Shown one piece after another: positions 21,921 to 35,152 of a stretch of DNA of 64,000 nucleotides; the first letter of the stretch is position 1, and each line of letters opens with the position of its first letter. The stretch lies in NCBI RefSeq assembly GCF_010389155.1, contig NC_057766.1:1922001-1986000 (forward strand), given 5' to 3'. This DNA is from Erigeron canadensis (Eukaryota; Streptophyta; Magnoliopsida; Asterales; Asteraceae). The translations under genes and the position numbers were made by a program. Under the pieces are notes generated by a model that saw only the letters and a program-made list of their open reading frames with translations, made no database searches and was not told the DNA's origin.

Positions 21921-24900
21921 ATGGATTTATCAGCAATCCTGGGTCCTGTTGTACAATCTTTGTTGGTGCCTGTCACGAAACACCTGGGCTATCTGTTTTC
22001 TTCCATAAAACATGTTAGCAACATGACTACTAAGATGAAACAACTGGATGGTGCAAGCGATGATGTCAAAAAGCACATGGAAACTAACTACAGAAACAAT
22101 ATGGAGATACCTGCTCGTGTACCAGGTTGGCTGAAAGAGGTCGAAAATATTAAGGAAGATGCTGAAATAAGTTCAAGTAACGTCAATGGATGTTTTAACT
22201 TGAAAACAAGGTACAGAGCAGGAAGGAAGGCATTTAAGACTACCCAGAAGATTGAAGCTCTTATTAAAGAAAATAATGAGACGAACTGGCGTGATGCTCA
22301 AAAGCCTCTTGGAAAAGTGAGTTCTAAATTGGCATCCACTTCTGATGGTGATGCCCAGAATGACTTCAAATCAAGAGAGAAGATTTTCGAGGAGGCGCTC
22401 GGTTTGATTCAACAAGATCAAAAGGCCCAGGTGATAGCCTTATGCGGAATGGGTGGCGTTGGGAAGACCACAATGATGGAACAACTGAAAAAGGCTGTGG
22501 AAGACAAGAAAACGTTTCATTGGATTGTGAAGGTGGTTATTGGGGAAAAGATGAACACATTTTCTATTCAGCAAACCGTGGCAGAATACTTACAAATTCC
22601 TTTAACCGAAACAAGTACAACAACAAGGGCAGATCGTCTTCGCGTAACGTTTGGGAAGATTTCACAAGAAAGAAAAGAGAAGGTTTTAGTAATATTGGAT
22701 GATGTTTGGGAGAAAGTTGAGCTTAAAGACATTGGACTATGTCCTTTGCCAAACGGCTCCAAGTTGTTGCTAACATCACGAAATGAAAACGTTTGTACAC
22801 AAATTGTTGCAGAAGATGATTTAGATCTTCGAGTTGTTAGAGTAGATGTGTTGGAGGAGTTAGAAGCGAATAGTTTCTTTTTTCATACTTCAAAAGTATC
22901 TGACCCGGACCTCAAAGAAATGGGAGTTAAAATCGTGAAAAGATGTGGTTTCTTACCCTTAGCTATCAAACTCATTGCAACAAACCTTAGATCTAAAGAA
23001 AAGCCGATATGGAGGAATACACTTCACCGTTTGAAGAAAAATGAACTCGATAAGAATGTGCAAAAAATTGTTGAGATAAGTTATAACTTTTTAGCTGATG
23101 AAGATGCTAAAGCAGTTTTTTTGCTTTGTGGGTTGTTTCCAGATGACTTCAATATTCCAATCGAGGAACTGACAAGATTCTCATGGGGGCTTAAGTTGTT
23201 CAATAAAGTTACTACTCTGGGGGCCGCTAGAGACCGGACAAAAACATGTGTCGGCGTCCTAAAAAATGCAAGTTTATTGATGGATAGTGATCACTCCGAG
23301 TGTGTCAAAATGCACGATCTTGTGCTTGCTTTTGTGGTTGCTAAAGTTTCTGAATGCGATCATCCATGGATCATTAAGCATGGTGATGATGTTTCTGAAT
23401 GGAGTAGAGCTGAAACGAGCGAGTCTTGCAGAAGAATTTCTTTGACATGTACGGGCATGTCTGAGTTCCCGGGAGACTTTAATTACCCAAACGTATCCCT
23501 AATGAGACTTATGAATGGCGATAAATCGCTTAAGTTTGCTGAAACTTTTTATGAGAAAATGGAAAATCTTCAAGTTATGGCGTGTGAGAAGTTGCAATAT
23601 CCATTGCTTCCCACATCGCTTCAATGCTCTACCACCCTTCGAACATTGTGTCTCCATAAATGCTCATTGATGTTTGATTTCTCTCCTATTGGTGATCATC
23701 TTTTGAACCTTGAAGTGCTCAGCTTTGCTCGTTCTGGCATCCGATATTTACCATCTGCAATCGGGAATCTAGTGAAGCTAAAGCTACTGGATTTGACAGG
23801 TTGTATTGATCTACGAATGGATGAAGGCGTCTTGAAAAACTTGGTCAAGCTTGAAGAGCTATATATGAGGGTTGCTAACGAAAAGGGCATCAAATTCACA
23901 GATACAAACTATAAGGAATTGGGAGAACGTTCCAAGAATCTATCTGCATTGGAAGTTGAATTCATTGAGAACAATCCTCACTCAAAGAATATGTCGTATA
24001 ATAGACTCCAAAGATTCAAGATATCCATAGGACGTTATTTAGAAAGACATTATCTTGACGAAGACATGCACTCATCCGAAAACACGCTGATGTTCAAAGT
24101 CGCTAACAAAGATGAAGTGTTGGAATCTGGAATGATAGAGTTGTTTTCGAAAACAGAAGTGCTTCACTTGGAAGCTGGCAGTGGCATGAATAACCTTGAA
24201 GAAGTTCTACCAAAATCCGTACCTCAACATAGCTTGTTTTATAATTTAAGAGTCCTTGTTGTTTACAAGTGTACCGACTTGAGATACCTGTTTACAGTCC
24301 CAGTAGCAAGGGGCCTGGTGAAGCTTGAGCGTCTCACAATTTCAGAATGCCCTGTTATGGAAGCACTAGTATACAGCGAAGAAAATGGTATAGAAGAAAT
24401 TAGGTTTCAGGGGCTAACGTTTCTAAATTTGAATTATCTACCAAAGTTGGAAGGTTTGGCGTCCAACACTAACAATATTGTAATCCATCTACCGCAACTA
24501 CTGGATTTGCATCTTCGGGGCCTTCCAAACTTCACAAGCATTTATCCGGCTGGAGAGTATAAATCATCGATTATGTCCAGTGGCAGTTCTACTATTATTA
24601 AACCTTTCTTCAATAAACAGGTATTTGAAGATGAGTATTTCTTTATTAAAAAAAAAAAAAAGAATATTTGTAATCTATTTGAGTATAATTTTTTATTACC
24701 TTGCAGGCTATGATCCCTCCTAGGTTGGAGATATTGATTATTAATAATATGGAGGCATTGAAGAATATATGGCCGGAAGTAGTTGATGATCCCTCATTGC
24801 GATATATTGAAGTGTGGTCATGTGATAATCTTGTGAATGTGTTTCCGAGGAATCCGATGCCATTGTTGCCTCATCTGGAAAGAATCGAAGTTTATGGTTG

Positions 24901-27900
24901 TGGTTCCATTCAAGCGTTATTCGACATTGATGTTGGTGAAAAAGGCGGCGGTATTAGTAAATTGAGATCCATTTATGTATATAACTCAGAGAGGCTTACA
25001 GAGGTGTGGAGGTTGAAAAGAGGAGGAGCTGCCGTACATATTAACCACCCTGATAATGATGATGATGATGTCATAATTTGTGGCTGCTTTCAAGCTGTTG
25101 AAGAGATAGAAATAAAGCTGTGTCCAAGCTTTAGGAATATATTTACACCTACCACCGCTAGGTTTGATATGGGAGCACTGAAGAAGATTTACATAAATGG
25201 CAATGAAAGTATAAAAGAAAACGATGAATCTGTAGGAAGGAACCAAGAGGAGGTATGTAAATAATGTGTTTGCCAAGCTTATGAAATAAGTTTTTTTTAT
25301 TTGAACATTATCAAATAAGTTATAAAACTAATATAATAAATTTCACACTAATAGATAGATAAATAGGGGTTAAATAAGGGTGAAATATATCCAATTAATT
25401 AATTCCCATATGAGCCGCGCACTCTAAATGATTGAAGTTGCATCATTAGTATTTTCTCAAAGTGAGTTTTAAACTTCATCTACCAATCTACCAATAAGTA
25501 TACAAAAAGCTAAAGTATACGGTTTTTAAAAAAACCTTAATCCTTATATAGAATACAATTTTAAGTTGTAAACTTTGGATTGTTTTGCTTACATCACTAA
25601 CCATATTTAGATTACTAATTACTACTAAATATTTACTATCTTTAATATATATTAAAACAAAACCCTTAATTCTAAATTAAAAAAGTAAGGAACATTGATT
25701 GAATTTCATCTCTTATTCTCCATCATTAGATTATTTTGATGACATCATTATTGACTAAAGAAACTTTTGATCCTTATACTTATATTTGTGTCTTATAAAG
25801 TCTTTTATATTTATTTATTTTAGTACACTAATAGTTTCTCGTAGTCTAATGTATATAACTTATAAATAAATAAATCATTTATATAGTATATTATATTTTT
25901 CATGTACACAAAGTTTAATATATGGGAGATAGGAATATAAGGCTGTCGGGTATCTAAGCTTAGGTATGGAACACTCACATATTATTTTTTTTAATCTATA
26001 AAAATCATGGGGGCCCATGCATTTATTCATTAAACGAGAAATAATAAAATATTACTGTAGTATGTAAGAGGTTTCACACCTAAGCTAATTAGGTGTCGGA
26101 CAACCTTATATTCTCTTTTCCCTTAATATATTTGTATTTCTAATGTGGTGTAAATGATACGAATATTCGACAAAATTTTCACTTAGAATGGGTTAATATA
26201 AATATTAACTAATATAATGGAGCACGTATATGCATGGAATATACATGCTCCATGCATATTTTTTAGTTTTTATCGCTGACAACATTATTTGTTAACATTT
26301 TTCAATGCCAAAGAACATGATATTATTATTGTTGTTCAAAAGTTTGTAAATATTTAAATATATATTAATCGATATATTAAAAGTTTTTTAATGTAAATAT
26401 AATGTAGAAATCTCGCGTATTATGTGGAGAGGATATGAAAAAGCTTATGTGGCACTTTTATCTATTTTACATGTAAGATTTTTTCTTACTTGTCAGATTC
26501 TAGATAAATTGATTATATATATATTTACATGAATTATTAGTTGGTATTTAAATATAAATATAATATATGTGTACTTAGATTTATAGATAGATTTATAACT
26601 TTATATAAAATAAAAAATATATCACAAGGCTTATCTAATATGTATGATTTGTATATCCAAAATTTCTTTAAATATAAAGATCAGATTTACATGTACAAGT
26701 ATATAAAATAAAATAGAGATGTTTATTTGTAGTTAAAAAGATAAGTACATATTTATAAATGAATAAAACACTATGTATTTATATATTATTATTATTATTT
26801 TAATAATAAAAATATTACTTTATTCGAAATCCTAAAGATATACAAAAAATAGTAGTGGATAATAATAAAAGTTATCATTAGTATCTTATTATTATTTCAG
26901 TGGTTGAACACTCGGACTTTTGTGCAAGAGATCACAGGTTCGATACTCTCGGCCTGTGATTGCCCGCCCGGATTTTATCCTGGCTTTCGTGGAGCTTTTA
27001 CCGGGTGGGGCAGGCAATAATTATCATTATCCTTTATTTACGTTCTCAGTTTCCCGTACCATATACGGGTTTAATCTAGTTACTAAATATAAAAAGTCAT
27101 GTAGTGTACGTAACATACTTTTCAAAATATGCATTTTGTATGATTTATATAATTTTCATGAAAGTGAACGATCACATATTCTGGACACATATACAATCAT
27201 AAACACGTTTATAGCACGGGTAACCTCTAGCTATAAAAAAATGGCATACGAATGGAATGGATTTGCTTGTATAAATAGTTATTGCAATTCCTTTACTCAA
27301 CGGAATGCTAATCAGATTTGTTCGCGATATATGCAGATCGATGATACATCTAAGAGGGAGATAATAGAAGTTGTTGACAATATTCCATACGTGGCATATC
27401 CATTTCATCTCTTACCTACATTTCATCACCTTCAATCCCTTTATTTAAAAAATCTTATAAAAGTTGAGGTGGTGTTTGACATAGAAAATGCAACTAGTAG
27501 AGATTTGACAATATGGGATAACCAACAACCACCAATACTTTCCTACCTCAAGGATTTAAAACTAGTTAATTTGGAGAAGATGAATTGTGTGTGGAAGTGT
27601 ACCTCCTGGAATCAATTTTTATATTCTCAAAAACAAGGAGAATCCCCATTCCAGAACCTTACAACCATATTCCTAAAAAGATGTGGAAAGATAAAGTACT
27701 TGTTTTCACCTCTTATGGCCAAACTTCTTTTCAACTTGAATACAATTGACATATCAGATTGTGATGGTATTGAGGAAGTTGTGTCAAATGCCGATGATGA
27801 TGATGATGATATTCAAACAATGGCAGCAGCTTCGACATCTTCCCACACAAACCCTACTTTCTTCCCACATTTAGACAGTCTATCTCTTTATCGTTTATCA

Positions 27901-29883
27901 AAGCTAAAGTTTATCTCCAATTTCTCCATTCATGAGAATGTCAAGGTATGTTTTCCTCTTAAACATTTCTTATACGTAATCAGCTACTATTTAATTATTT
28001 TTTATCTATAAATCCGGCTCTCTATTACTTGAAAAATTGTCTCATTATCGTATGACATTTCATAAGCTGATCTTTTTTGAATTGGAACTCAGAAAGAAAG
28101 TTCTTTTCTACCTTTTACTTTTTATAATGAAGACTTAAACTAATGTATGCCTATGAAAACTCCTAATATTCATAATTCAATCAACTTCATAAATATCATG
28201 TATTGTAGAGTTCTGAGGTGGATGTTGTTTCCTGGTCCTTGTGCCAATATCCCCGTAAGATAAACATAAGTGAATGTAATGCACTACCAATCGTGATTCC
28301 ATTCAATGTTGTTGGAAAATTACAAAAGCTTCAAGAGTTGAAAATTAGTCGGTGTAACCTTTTGGGACATGTATTCACAAGCTCCACACTTGAGAGCCTC
28401 AAGCAACTAGAAGAGTTGACGATTGAAGACTGCAAGGCAATGCAAGTAATTGTGAAGAAAGATGGAAAGCACACAACATCTAAAGTTGTCATCTTTCCCC
28501 AACTAAAGTCGCTCACATTAACTGATTTACCAAATGTTGAAGGTTTCTTTATGGGGATGAATGAGTTTCAATGGCCACAGTTGGATAAGGTTAAGATTTC
28601 TGGTTGCCCACAAATGATGGTCTTTACATCAGGTCACTCAACGACTCCAAAGCTCAACTCCATGCATACTCGATTAGGAAGACATAGTCTTGAATGTGGC
28701 TTCAATTTTGAGTTCACCAATGCATCAAACGAGGTATGTTCCTACTTTACTTGTATTACTAAGTAATAATATGTAGTCATGAAAGTAAATACAATAAACG
28801 CTTGTTTGCTTGCACAAACAGTCGCCCCCTATTACACAATAATGTAGACCTTGAAAAAAAAAGCAAAAATCACCATGGTAAAGTTTTGAAATGCACCGAA
28901 GATGCCATCCTTCGATATGTACCGATACTTATGAGTGGACCCTTTGTTAGTAATTTAGCTATGTTTGTTTTTTCTAAACAGGCTAAATTCCATAATTCAA
29001 GTATGTGCTCTACTCCGGATATGATAAAGCTACTTCAATACCCATGGTCATTTTCGAACTTAGTTGAAGTAGATACAAAGTCGTATAGCGAATCGTCAAA
29101 GAGCCGCATATTTTTCCCACAGAACGAGTTGCATAAACTTCAAAATCTTGAAAAGCTCAACATCACTGCCCCCGAGTATCAATATGACCGAATTGTAGAG
29201 GAGGTATTTGAAGTAGGAGAAGAGACGAATGATTATATGAATGAAGCACAATCTGTTGTGGTATTTCCAAAGCTAAAAGAAGTGACTTTGGAATGGCTTA
29301 AAAGTGTGAAACATATATGGAAGAGCAATCAGAGGATAGTTTTGAACTTTCCAAAGCTTACAAAAGTGTTCATTGATAATTGTCCACTTCTTGGAAATGT
29401 TTTCACTAGTTGCATGATTGGCAGTCTATTGCAGCTCCAAGAGCTACACATAAGTCAATGCGAAAATATGGAGGTAATTGCCAAGCAAGTGGAAGAAGAT
29501 TTTGATACTAGAGCGAAGAAGGTTGTCGTGTTCCCTTTTCTAAAATCCGTAACACTTTTATCGCTTGAAAATCTCAAGGGATTTTATTTGGGATTGGAGG
29601 CTTTTAAATGGCCATCGTTAGATACTTTGGAAATAAAAGATTGTCCACAAATAACGGTTTTCACACGTGGACAATCGACTACTCCAAAGCTAAAGGTGAT
29701 AGACACAACATTTGGATTGTGTTATGCAACCGAAGACCCAACCTCCTTTATAAAGACCAAACAACAAGAGGTATATATGTGATATTTTTCAATCAGTTAC
29801 TTACATTCTTACTATATATTTGAATACTTTGAATCATTCTCTAAATTTAAACTTCTAATCGCTTATAGGGTTGGCAGTTCTAG
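21921..29883 (+). CDS. NLR-B: RGC2-type CC-NB-LRR disease resistance protein
   Basis: Exons 21921-24620, 24707-25252, 27337-27945, 28209-28733, 28982-29770 and 29869-29883 (all phase 0) give about 1,727 residues. Junctions are GT-AG: ACAG|GTATTT, TTGCAG|GCT, GAG|GTATGT, ATGCAG|ATC, AAG|GTATGT, TTGTAG|AGT, GAG|GTATGT, AACAG|GCT, GAG|GTATAT, TATAG|GGT. The CC and NB-ARC parts differ from NLR-A at only two residues (S to G after LPN; T to A before ARDRT) up to about residue 478; beyond that the LRRs diverge. P-loop, LDDVW and MHD are present. No premature stop was found, so it is the better candidate for a working intracellular immune receptor. Relative to NLR-A it lacks ~55 codons in exon 4 where two LRRs have merged. 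Intron 2 (25253-27336) carries a MITE and a SINE-like repeat. Confidence 0.9.
25933..26113. mobile_element. MITE-like inverted-repeat element in NLR-B intron 2
   Basis: It starts gaatataaggctgtc and ends caaccttatattc; the outer 10 bp (gaatataagg / ccttatattc) are perfectly inverted. Imperfect inversion continues for about 38 bp through AAGCTTAGGTATGGAAC against AGCTTAGGTGTGAAAC. It lies in the segment that NLR-A has lost. The superfamily is not determined. Confidence 0.55.
26896..27076 (+). mobile_element. SINE-like repeat in NLR-B intron 2
   Basis: Orthologous position to the repeat at 12800-12978, with the better B-box ggttcgatactctc. An open frame starting at 26920 reads through it into exon 3 and is not a gene start. 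Confidence 0.5.
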
Positions 29884-31189
29884 AAAAGTAGCCAAGACAC
29901 CTGCATATTCGAGATCCTTCTTCGGTATGCATTTTAAAGTCCATAATCTTTTACATATTTGTCCAATTGATGGAAGGCCAATTTCTAAAAAATGATCATA
30001 TCTCCGGTAAACCTTATAGTAAAAATAACTTGTATGATATACTAATAGGAGAAGTGTGCTTTTGACAAATGACATTGGGCATGGTCTCAGTGTTTCATGG
30101 CTTGAGCCCAAACGACTTCACCACCACCACTACCATCACCTTGGGTCTACGGTTTTTTATGGTCTGTGTTTCATGGTAGGAAGAGTTGGTGAAATCAGGA
30201 GGAAAAACAGAGCAGTTTGGAATTTATGAGAGTTTGATCATGTGTACTTAACTTGGAATGAAGTTTCAGTGCATCCTGATACATCCATGGACTGTAATGC
30301 AATTTGTTTATAGTAACAATGTGAATTTGGGGGTAGAAATACTGCAGGTTTTTGGACAGGTGCTGGATGTTGTAACGGGTGCGAAACCTCAGGCCTGAAG
30401 CTGAATTCAGCTATATGTATGAAAATCAGGTGGTTTGTGAAAATGAGTGTCTTTGTGTTCCATGTCTTTCAAGCATAGCAATTATTAGCTAACCAACTAC
30501 ACCACAAAACCGTTGTTGGGGTAATTTACTGTTAAATTAATTTTTATGTTTACAAGTAACAGTAACACGTTTAACAATCTTTTGAAACAAATAATTTAAA
30601 TTAGAAGTAAATTATATCTTGTAAACAATTAGTTAGGAATACAATATGTTAAACGAGATACGTTTTCATGCAATGCGACGGTGGTAATGCTGTCATTGGT
30701 GGCAACAATGTGGTTATTAATCTAAAAGTAATAGATGTAAATGGTAATGTAGTTATTTTATGGTTAAGGGATATATCTTTTGTAAATAATTTTATTAAGA
30801 GTATTATAATTATATTAGGTGGAAATATTTTTATTAATGAATAAGAAAGATAGATAGTTTGGATATATATGGTTGTAAAATATTTTAAGGATATAGTAGG
30901 TATATTTAGTGTGTGAGTTAAGAATGTGTTAAAAATTAAGGTACTTTTAGTATATTAAAGATAGAAAGTTGAAAAAATGGGAAGGTAGTTTGTTTTATAA
31001 TAGTATATAGATAGATATAGATAGTTGACCGCATAAAGCTTACAATCGAAATACACAAAACAATTTTAGTCGTACTGTTGTTTTATTTTATTTATTTATT
31101 TTTTGAAAAGAGAATACTAGAAATTGGTTGTTGACCCAACCGGTGTAAATACGAAGTTTGGTTTCAAAATTTGCAAAAGTACGAAAACT

Positions 31190-31300
31190 GGTATCTAAGA
31201 CACCGGTCTTAATTTTTCTGGACCAAAGCCGGTGTCTAAGACACCGGTCTTACATTATGTGGCACTTTCATGACAAAACCGGTGTATGAGACACCGGTCT
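31190..31300. repeat. Cluster of ACCGGT palindromes (agacaccggtctt)
   Basis: The 11-mer GACACCGGTCT occurs three times within ~110 bp, twice preceded by its inverted partner (ccggtgtctaagacaccgg; ccggtgtatgagacaccgg), so each unit can form a hairpin centred on ACCGGT. A single related accggtgta lies at 31139. It is probably part of a repetitive element; the protein or process using it is unknown. Confidence 0.6.
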
Positions 31301-32352
31301 TCACTTTTACACCCAACTCAAGCCCGACATCTTCACGCTGTTCTTCACTTGCGTGGCAGATTTTCATCTCTTCTCCATTAAGAACGGTGTTGTGGACCTT
31401 GTGGTTACCGGACTTCATTATTGTTTTCGGTTGCAGTCGGTATAAATGGAGAGGAAAGAGGGGGTTGGTTAGTGGGTTTCTTGGAAAATTAAAAAATATA
31501 AAAGTGTCGTGTTGTATATTGAACACTCATAGTCTTATAGACCAACAATTAATATCTTACTTTGGATAGGGAACCCGATTTTTTTTCTTTTTTACAACAT
31601 CCCAATTTCATATACTTATCTAATATAATAAATTTTCAGAAAAAAATTAATTAATATACAAATAATAAATTAATATGTTTAACTTTTTTTAACTGGAGTT
31701 AATATGTTTAACTACTAAATGGATATTCCAATTTCCAAAGTCTTTTACGTCTTATCCAAAAAAATTTAAATTTACAATTATATGAATAGATTATTACAAA
31801 ATAGTTTAACTTAACGAAATACGTACTAAAAATAAAACATGTCAAATGCCGAAGTTTTTTATTATAATTTTCATATATTACTAACTTTTTGGTTTAGTTA
31901 TTTTTTATTATAGTTTCACACTTTCTAATTAGATTAAAATTAAACAAAGCTCCTATTTAGTTTAGTTATATTATCAGGGCAACATATTTGATGGAACTAG
32001 AAGGTATATACAACTTTTATGTTTGTGTTTAAAGTATTCTATAATAGGATATTAGGATATATATCAATGTTATTAGATATTTGTATAAGTATATAAAAGA
32101 TAAAATAACTGAAAATAAAAAACATATAAAATATTATATTGAATGGAAATGAAGAGAACCATATACTTCAATTTGTTTTTTTCTCTCTTTCCAAAGCAAT
32201 ACGAGTATTAATTGTATTTCTTCAATACCTTTTGTCTATAAATTAACCAATTAACCCCCTCTTTCCTCTCCATTCACACCGCCTCCAACCAGTCTTTAAA
32301 CACATATTTTCATAAACAAAACTCAGGTATGGTGCTATATATATATATATAC

Positions 32353-32383
32353 TAGATGGGTACCCGCGCGTTGCAGCGGCACC
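32353..32383 (-). mobile_element. Helitron-like 3' terminus
   Basis: Read on the minus strand the sequence is GCCGCTGCAACGCGCGGGTA, then CCCATCTAG, followed by T. This has the GC hairpin, CTAG end and host T expected of a Helitron 3' end. The element body would lie at higher coordinates; its 5' TC end was not located. Confidence 0.42.
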
Positions 32384-33527
32384 TTTTAAAAGTACATTAC
32401 AAAGAGTCTCCTGTGTGAAGGTATTTCAAATAATGATAACACTTGGTATTAATGGATTACAAAGCACAAATATATAATTATATATTCATCAGCTGAAGTT
32501 TAACTGCTTGTAGTTGGACATGCTAAACAACAGGTTCATTACCCTAACACTTCACCAAAATCTCTGAAGTTTCATTAGTGAAGAATAAGCTCCTTCGCCT
32601 TCAAATAAAATTGTTAGCTTTCAAGTAAGGCAATCAAATTAGAACTATAGATCGTTGTTATTATGATTAACTCGACGAATGTATATACAGTGCTAGCTTT
32701 GAGGAAGTGCTTATCAACGTTGGACTGGCTACTAAATTCAACAATATCCATGATACCATCCTGATTGATGTTTCCAACCTTAGCCTTTTCAACCCATACT
32801 CCACTCTCTATCGAAGCTACAAAACATATATTTCATCAAGCATAAGAAAATCCATAAAAAGTACATCGGGTTACATTATACACGAATTGGGTAACGGGTC
32901 AGTTGAGTTTTGGTTGAGACTAGTCAGATTTAGCATGTGCCAAAACAGGTTGAATTGAGTGATACTCGCCTACTCAATGAAAATGCAGTGTTAGTCTTTT
33001 GTTTAAAAGAACGAACCGGCCAATTTATGTTCTCTATCATATAAAGGTCATAAGCAAAACACACAATCTGATTTTGGGAACATAACTTTAAAGTGCTTCT
33101 TGGTTCATTCAAGTATATTTTTATAGGTATTTAAAAAATATCGTAGCCAAAAAATTGTTCCTGGTACAATAAGTAACCCGAAAGGCAAAAACATCTATCT
33201 ATGATATAGGCTATAATACTTCTGCTTCTTTTAAACATCTGATTGGTTGCATCAAGCCATAGAGATCCAAAATAAAGCAAATATTTTAAAAAGTTGTAAT
33301 ATCACAAAGATTACCGTTGTCTCCTCCCCCGCAAATTTTTCATTTTTGATCCTGGTAATGATTCTATATATATATTTCTTAGACACGAATAACTTATGTT
33401 TCATTATATTAGATGATTTTTCTTCTGAAGTGGACTCATTTTCATCACCACCCATTAAATCCCTCCACCTAGTGAGATGTGTAAATAAAAAGGAATGTAT
33501 CAACATTATCTTATGATAGAGGGAACC

Positions 33528-33546
33528 CCGCGCGTTACAGCGGCGT
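33528..33546 (-). mobile_element. Helitron-like terminal hairpin, second copy
   Basis: The string ccccgcgcgttacagcggcg is nearly identical to the hairpin at 32353-32383, but the outer end reads CCCTCTATC rather than CTAG. It is probably a degenerate or related terminus. Confidence 0.3.
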
Positions 33547-34040
33547 TAATAAAATACAACACATTTATTTCCTTTCTGTTAGTTTTCTTATTTGTAGAAT
33601 CGGTCTAGAGTATACAATTCATCATTAAAGAAATAAAAATTAACAAAAGAAAGAGCTACATGTTAATATCATAATACGGAGTAATATTCATATAACGTTA
33701 ATAGGGCCTTAAAATCTTAAGTAATGTAGCTGCGTATAATAAAAAAAACTAACAGAAAGTTGGCCTTGCTTTAGCCAATAGTGACGTGCTATTGGATATT
33801 CAGATCAAAAACTTGAATTCAAGGTAGCTGCATATAGAATATAAGTTGTATATATGCATTAAAAAATTTCATAGTTTATAGAATGTACCTACTCACCAAC
33901 TCCACTTTCCCATGTCTCAATCTTGTGTTCTAAACTTCTGGTCATATTTTAGACACACTATATTTTTTCATAGCTTTTTTAATCCCTCTATTCATCAGTC
34001 AAAAATCCTTGCTGCCATCCCTAACCTCAAACCCTACACA

Positions 34041-34829
34041 CACTACAAAAAAAATTTCATTTGTTCACACTTTTTAATTAGTGTGAACAAATTAAAATTT
34101 TGCCACGCTTTTATGTGTGTAAAAATATATAGAACTAAAAGTGTGTAGTAATTTCTTCACACTAAAAAGTGTGTAAAATTAAAAGTTCACACTTTTTAGT
34201 GTGAACCTTCATAATTATTTTGTCACACCTCATTTGTCCTCCTAAAAGTAACTATTAACTATGTAAAAAATTTTTTTTTTTTTTTTAAAAAGCCACCAAA
34301 ATCACTATCAATTCATCCATCATATTCAACAATGAAACCTAAAATTCATTATAATTTCATATTTAGTACATTAACACATGTTTATAAATAAATTAATCTA
34401 AAATCAATATTTATTTAATTTAAAGCTCAATATCATTATATGATAAAACCCACCTGATAGTGATGATGCATCGCGGATGAAGGAACCCTAGAAACCACAT
34501 GATGGTGATGATGCATCGCGGATGAAGAAACCCTAGAAAACCACCTGTATCCATGGGCTGAACCAACCGATGATGGTGTTGATGAAGAGGATTTCACGAT
34601 ATAATTGATACATGCATAGATCATTGTTTCACGATATATAATTGATTCACGATATATAATCATTGTTAGTTCAACAATTTCTCTGTGTCGATGATCGCAA
34701 GGAAGGGGAATCATTGTTTGTTCAACAATTTCTCTGTGTCGATGATTGCAAGGAAGGGGGAAAGGGGGGAAACATTGTGCTGGTGGGGAAAAATTTTAAT
34801 AATAATAATTATTATTAAGATTACGTTAA
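34041..34829 (+). mobile_element. CACTA (En/Spm-like) element, one end with subterminal repeats
   Basis: CACTACAAAAAAAATTT at 34041 is a typical CACTA terminus. It is followed by repeated TTCACACT / AGTGTGAA motifs in both orientations that form hairpins, for example GTTCACACT..AGTGTGAAC at 34064-34090 and 34191-34213. Such subterminal repeats bind the transposase in this superfamily. Downstream are two ~49-bp direct repeats with gatgatgcatcgcggatgaa (34453-34550) and two copies of ttcaacaatttctctgtgtc (34670-34760). The opposite terminus (TTTTGTAGTG) was not found, so the element is truncated or interrupted at 34830 by the MULE. Confidence 0.6.
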
Positions 34830-34838
34830 TTAAAAAAA

Positions 34839-35085
34839 GAGTAAATTGCATTTTTGGTCCCTGTGTTATCACACATTTTGCACCGGTGGTCCAAAATCAA
34901 TTATCATTACATGGCAGTCCAAAAATAGGTTTTTTATAGAATCGATGGTCCAAATTGCAACGGACGTTTAATTAATCCGTCAGTTCAGGCATGTGCGACC
35001 CACGTGATGGGCACTTCTGTAATAAACCACCCCAACCCATCCACCCTTTTAAAACCTTTTCACCCACCGATTATAACCCCCAATT
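34839..35085 (+). repeat. MULE left terminal inverted repeat
   Basis: Matches the reverse complement of 63468-63715 at about 94% by eye, from GAGTAAATTGCATTTTT through TTGCACCGGTGGTCCAAAAT and CACGTGATGGGCACTTC to about ACCCCCAA. The GRF gene ATG (35153) is only ~70 bp inside it, so this TIR is the probable promoter of that gene. Confidence 0.92.
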
Positions 35086-35152
35086 TACCTTACTCATTTT
35101 TTCTTTTTCCAATTTCATAAAACCTAATATTATCAAATCAAAATCACCAACA

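Larger units (their letters stand above)
17051..30490 (+). repeat. Tandem segmental duplication, unit 2 (contains NLR-B)
   Basis: This is the head-to-tail second copy, joined directly to the 3' flank of NLR-A at 17050/17051 (..gcataag|acttgatct..). Homology to unit 1 continues through NLR-B and its 3' flank to about 30490. The spacer 18796-21920 contains the same MITE, SINE-like, poly-C and PPR-relic landmarks as unit 1 and no gene of its own. Beyond 23350 the two units differ by many substitutions and several large indels. Confidence 0.9.
30491..34040. other. Intergenic region without a recognisable gene
   Basis: AT-rich DNA after the end of the NLR-B unit. It has GATA-type microsatellite sequence at 30998-31025, palindromic ACCGGT motifs (31190-31300), two Helitron-like termini (32353, 33528) and a possible orphan leader. 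That leader has CTATAAATTA near 32236, then a pyrimidine-rich stretch ending aactcag|gtatgg at 32323-32330, just before the Helitron-like end. Open frames here are short and match no family I know. Confidence 0.6.

Noticed and set aside
26920..27336. Long open frame starting upstream of NLR-B exon 3
   Set aside because: It reads through a SINE-like repeat and intron sequence; the true exon begins at the ATGCAG|ATC acceptor at 27337, matching NLR-A.
30120..30150. accaccaccactaccatcacc trinucleotide stretch as a coding repeat
   Set aside because: It lies in the 3' flank of NLR-B with no open frame of useful length.
34436..34714. Open frame with poly-His stretches
   Set aside because: Arises from gatgatgatg-type repeats inside the CACTA fragment; no coding evidence.
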